64,000 nt of DNA from NCBI RefSeq assembly GCF_030150285.1, contig NZ_JASLGE010000020.1:62001-126000 (forward strand). Reading direction: 5' to 3'. A program made the translations under genes and the position numbers. The DNA is from Pseudomonas sp. GTDB taxonomy: Bacteria > Pseudomonadota > Gammaproteobacteria > Pseudomonadales > Pseudomonadaceae. This document shows, piece after piece, positions 61,425-64,000 of this stretch (the stretch's first letter is position 1; every line of letters starts with the position of its first letter). A model generated the notes under the pieces. It was not told the origin of the DNA and made no database searches. It saw only the letters and a program-made list of their open reading frames with translations.

Positions 61425-62123
61425 ATGGCAGGTTTCGACAAATGCGTGGCGTCCTACGAGGAGGCCCTGGCCGGTCTCACTGATGGCATGACCGTGATTG
61501 CCGGCGGCTTTGGCCTGTGCGGTATCCCTGAGAACCTGATCAACGAAATCAAGCGCAAAGGCACGCGTGACCTGACGGTGGTTTCGAACAATTGTGGCGT
61601 TGATGGCTTCGGCCTTGGCGTATTGCTCGAAGACCGCCAGATCAGCAAGGTGATCGCCTCGTATGTGGGCGAGAACGCGCTGTTCGAGAAACAACTGCTC
61701 AGCGGTGAAATCGAGGTCGAATTGACCCCGCAAGGCACGCTGGCCGAAAAAATGCGTGCCGGCGGTGCCGGTATCCCCGCCTTCTTCACCGCCACCGGCG
61801 TGGGCACCCCCGTGGCTGACGGCAAGGAACTGCGCGAGTTCAAGGGCCGTACCTACTTGATGGAAGAGTCCATCACCGGCGACTTTGCCATCGTCAAAGG
61901 CTGGAAAGCCGACCGCTACGGCAACGTGATCTACCGCCACACGGCGCAAAACTTCAACCCGCTGGCCGCCACGGCAGGCAAGATCACCGTGGTTGAAGTC
62001 GAAGAAATTGTTGAACCCGGCGAGCTGGACCCGACACAGATCCACACCCCTGGTATCTACGTCGACCGGGTCATTTGCGGCACGTTTGAAAAACGCATTG
62101 AACAACGCACCGTGCGCAAATAA
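61425..62123 (+). CDS. scoA: 3-oxoacid CoA-transferase subunit A
   Basis: 232 residues from ATG 61425 with GAGG upstream. Family I CoA-transferase alpha chain: DGMTVIAGGFGLCGIPENLI near the start (the nucleotide/CoA-binding glycine motif), SNNCGVDGFGLGVLL, and IGVLLE-like later segments. It pairs with subunit B to move CoA between succinyl-CoA (or acetyl-CoA) and acetoacetate, feeding ketone-body or branched-chain breakdown. 35 bp to the next gene; same transcript. Confidence 0.92.
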   Translation: MAGFDKCVASYEEALAGLTDGMTVIAGGFGLCGIPENLINEIKRKGTRDLTVVSNNCGVDGFGLGVLLEDRQISKVIASYVGENALFEKQLLSGEIEVELTPQGTLAEKMRAGGAGIPAFFTATGVGTPVADGKELREFKGRTYLMEESITGDFAIVKGWKADRYGNVIYRHTAQNFNPLAATAGKITVVEVEEIVEPGELDPTQIHTPGIYVDRVICGTFEKRIEQRTVRK

Positions 62124-62157
62124 TCCGCCACTGGCCCGAACAAGAAGGACACACCCC

Positions 62158-62817
62158 ATGGCTTTAACCCGCGAACAAATGGCTCAGCGCGTCGCCCGCG
62201 AAATGCAGGACGGCTTTTACGTCAACCTCGGCATCGGCATCCCGACCCTGGTGGCCAACTACATTCCCGACGGCATGGAAGTCATGCTGCAATCCGAGAA
62301 CGGCCTGCTGGGCATGGGCCCGTTTCCCCATGACGATGAAGTCGACGCCGACATGATCAATGCCGGCAAGCAAACCGTTACGGCTCGCACCGGCGCGTCG
62401 ATTTTTTCCTCGGCCGAGTCCTTCGCGATGATTCGCGGTGGCCATATCGACCTGACCGTACTGGGTGCGTTTGAAGTCGATGTGCAAGGCAACATCGCGT
62501 CCTGGATGATTCCCGGCAAATTGGTCAAGGGCATGGGCGGCGCAATGGACCTGGTGGCAGGCGCGGATAATATCATCGTGACCATGACCCACGCGTCCAA
62601 GGACGGCGAATCCAAGTTGCTGTCCCGTTGCAGCCTGCCACTCACCGGCGCGGGCTGCATCAAGCGCGTCTTGACGGACCTGGCTTACCTGGAAATCGAG
62701 GACGGTGCGTTTATCCTCAAGGAGCGCGCACCGGGCGTGAGCGTGGAAGAAATCGTCAGCAAAACCGCTGGCAAATTGATCGTCCCTGACCACGTGCCGG
62801 AAATGCAATTCGCGTAA
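62158..62817 (+). CDS. scoB: 3-oxoacid CoA-transferase subunit B
   Basis: 219 residues. Starts MALTREQMAQRVAREMQDG (AAGAAGGA site upstream) and contains the catalytic Glu in the SENGLLGMGP motif (about residue 43), which forms the CoA-thioester intermediate, plus GGHIDLTVLGAFEVD. Complete length. Forms a heterotetramer with ScoA. No thiolase gene follows as it often does; the next gene points the other way. Confidence 0.92.
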   Translation: MALTREQMAQRVAREMQDGFYVNLGIGIPTLVANYIPDGMEVMLQSENGLLGMGPFPHDDEVDADMINAGKQTVTARTGASIFSSAESFAMIRGGHIDLTVLGAFEVDVQGNIASWMIPGKLVKGMGGAMDLVAGADNIIVTMTHASKDGESKLLSRCSLPLTGAGCIKRVLTDLAYLEIEDGAFILKERAPGVSVEEIVSKTAGKLIVPDHVPEMQFA

Positions 62818-62932
62818 CCGGCACGTTAACTGTCGGCCTCAGTCGAAACGAAACGAGGCACCGTAAGCGGATGCGGGCAAATGACTGGCACCGTCCGCCC
62901 GCAACCGCGAACGGACGGTACCGTGCTGTTGT

Positions 62933-63481
62933 TCAAGCCGCCACGTATTCCTGCGTGCTGACCACTTCGGCGTAAGCGAACGCCAAGGCAGCCATTAGCG
63001 TGTTGTGCACGTGGGCTGCCGGGATGGTGTGGCCTTTGAATTCCAGGTCAAGGGTTGCGCACGCGTCGTGCACCACCGTGACCTTGTAACCCAGATCAGA
63101 CGCCGCCCGGGTCGTTGCATCGATGCACATATGGCTCATGGCACCGACGATGGTGACGTCGGTGATGCCGTGTTTATCGAGGATGGACGAAAGGTCGGTC
63201 TTCAAAAACGAGTTGGGGAAGTGCTTGACGATGACAGGCTCGTCGCCCTGCGGCAGTACGGCGTCCATAAACTGCACGCCCGGGGTGCTGGCGTTGAACA
63301 AGGGCGAATCAGGGTCGCTGGATTCATGCCTGATGTTGATCACCAGGTCCCCCGCACGCCGTGCACTGTCGATCACCCGCACGGCATTGGCCACCGCCTC
63401 CTCAATGCCAACCAACGGCAGATTGCCGGTGGGCAGGTACTCGTTTTCCAGATCCACTACGATCACTGCATGCTTAGCCAT
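62933..63481 (-). CDS. Isochorismatase-family cysteine hydrolase
   Basis: 182 residues with the complete catalytic triad: Asp10 (VIVVDLENEY), Lys86 (VIVKHFPNSF) and Cys119 (VGAMSHMCIDATTRAA). The SHMCIDATTR phrase is typical of nicotinamidase-related hydrolases of unknown substrate. The gene lies head to head with the GlxA-type regulator starting at 63585, which by position may control it. Cytoplasmic. Confidence 0.9.
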   Translation of the reverse strand: MAKHAVIVVDLENEYLPTGNLPLVGIEEAVANAVRVIDSARRAGDLVINIRHESSDPDSPLFNASTPGVQFMDAVLPQGDEPVIVKHFPNSFLKTDLSSILDKHGITDVTIVGAMSHMCIDATTRAASDLGYKVTVVHDACATLDLEFKGHTIPAAHVHNTLMAALAFAYAEVVSTQEYVAA

Positions 63482-63584
63482 CGTTCACCTCGTCATTGCG
63501 AATGGGAGTTGCCAGGCCATTCTGGCGCGTTTAACGTGCAGATTCGAGTGTCGTAATCGACACCAATCACGCCGGAACCGACAT

Positions 63585-64000
63585 ATGACACCCCAGCCGC
63601 ACCTCGACATTGGCATTCTCCTCTACCCTTCGGCACAGCAGGCCGCTGTGCTCGGCATCACGGACTTGCTGTGCCTGGCCGGACGCCTCGCCGCCGGGCA
63701 ACAAGGCTTGGCGGTGAACCCCGTAAGGGTCAGCCATTGGTGCCTGCCCCAACACGGCGACCTGCCTGAATGCGTGTTTGACACACAGCCGCAAGCGACA
63801 GGCCACTTGGCCGCGCTAATTGTGCCACCCACACTCGACCCGCCGCTGGATAAGCCCCTGGCTGCCCGGTTGGCCCCTTGGCTGCAGGTTATCCACGGCC
63901 AGGGAACGCTGCTGGGCTCGGTGTGTGCCGGCACGTTCTTATTGGCCGACAGCGGTTTGCTCGACGGACGTAAGGTGTCTATTCATTGGGCACTGGAAGC
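63585..64000 (+). CDS. GlxA-type transcriptional regulator, N-terminal part (cut by window end)
   Basis: The frame opens at ATG 63585 and runs to the window end (about 138 residues). It has a DJ-1/PfpI-like domain: HLDIGILLYPSAQQAAVLG at the start and GTLLGSVCAGTFLLADSGLLDG with the nucleophile-elbow Cys (about residue 113). In GlxA-type regulators an AraC HTH pair follows, expected beyond the edge. The divergent cysteine hydrolase gene is a likely target. Confidence 0.8.
   Translation, partial: MTPQPHLDIGILLYPSAQQAAVLGITDLLCLAGRLAAGQQGLAVNPVRVSHWCLPQHGDLPECVFDTQPQATGHLAALIVPPTLDPPLDKPLAARLAPWLQVIHGQGTLLGSVCAGTFLLADSGLLDGRKVSIHWALE

Noticed and set aside
1..64000. CRISPR arrays, insertion sequences, rRNA genes
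   Set aside because: No regularly spaced repeats, transposase genes or rRNA sequence were recognised anywhere in the window.

Overview
The window looks like a chromosomal segment of a Pseudomonas (fluorescens-type lineage). Supporting signs are the moderately high GC, a punR/punC pair, a FecI-FecR-TonB receptor cassette, the umuDC-type SOS pair, Pseudomonas-style REP repeats, a secreted broad-specificity racemase and scoAB next to a LysR gene. No replication or conjugation genes, CRISPR or intact insertion sequence was seen. All family names come from reading the translations; no database search was run.

Layout. 1-8.0 kb: end of a pirin gene, punC/punR sharing an operator-like inverted repeat, two predicted membrane proteins (DUF4401/DUF2157), a 780-bp stretch of decayed sequence, a DUF4174 protein, a DedA protein and an EamA transporter with a His-rich tail. 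8.2-12.2 kb: tRNA-Leu(TAA) followed by an AT-richer accessory stretch (coiled-coil membrane protein, holin-like protein, YfbU-domain protein, a broken SDR gene) and an RcnB-like protein. 12.6-19.7 kb: a hemerythrin, then two converging transcription units (SnoaL-like, SDR, FAD amine oxidase, DUF1365, Cfa-like methyltransferase and DUF2878 on +; DUF3833 lipoprotein and chalcone-isomerase-like protein on -). Both are preceded by T(A)TACA-N12-TGTACA boxes that look like sites for a LitR/CarH light-responsive regulator. This predicted light-controlled membrane-lipid regulon is the most notable system in the window.

19.7-30.1 kb: LysR with a quinone oxidoreductase, then a LacI-controlled branched-chain-type ABC transporter with a fused LivM-LivG protein and an SDR, then a DUF2834 protein facing an XRE/MmyB regulator. 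30.3-34.4 kb: an AguB-type amidase, a PotE-like antiporter and a phosphatidylserine-decarboxylase-family enzyme that reads more like the PsiD-type amino-acid decarboxylases. Together they suggest a pyruvoyl-dependent decarboxylase/antiporter system. 34.7-36.5 kb: SOS-controlled umuDC-like genes. 36.7-42.9 kb: acyltransferase, PAP2-like protein, VOC protein, two L,D-transpeptidases and gamma-glutamyltransferase.

43.1-47.1 kb: ECF sigma, anti-sigma and TonB receptor. 47.1-48.8 kb: REP repeats and a periplasmic racemase. 48.9-56.6 kb: a CUT2-type sugar ABC transporter with an SMP-30 lactonase, divergent from a GAF histidine kinase and its response regulator. 56.8-60.3 kb: a TccC-like RHS protein with an AT-richer variable tail and an orphan small gene. 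60.4-64 kb: LysR, scoAB, an isochorismatase-fold hydrolase and the beginning of a GlxA-type regulator cut by the window end.
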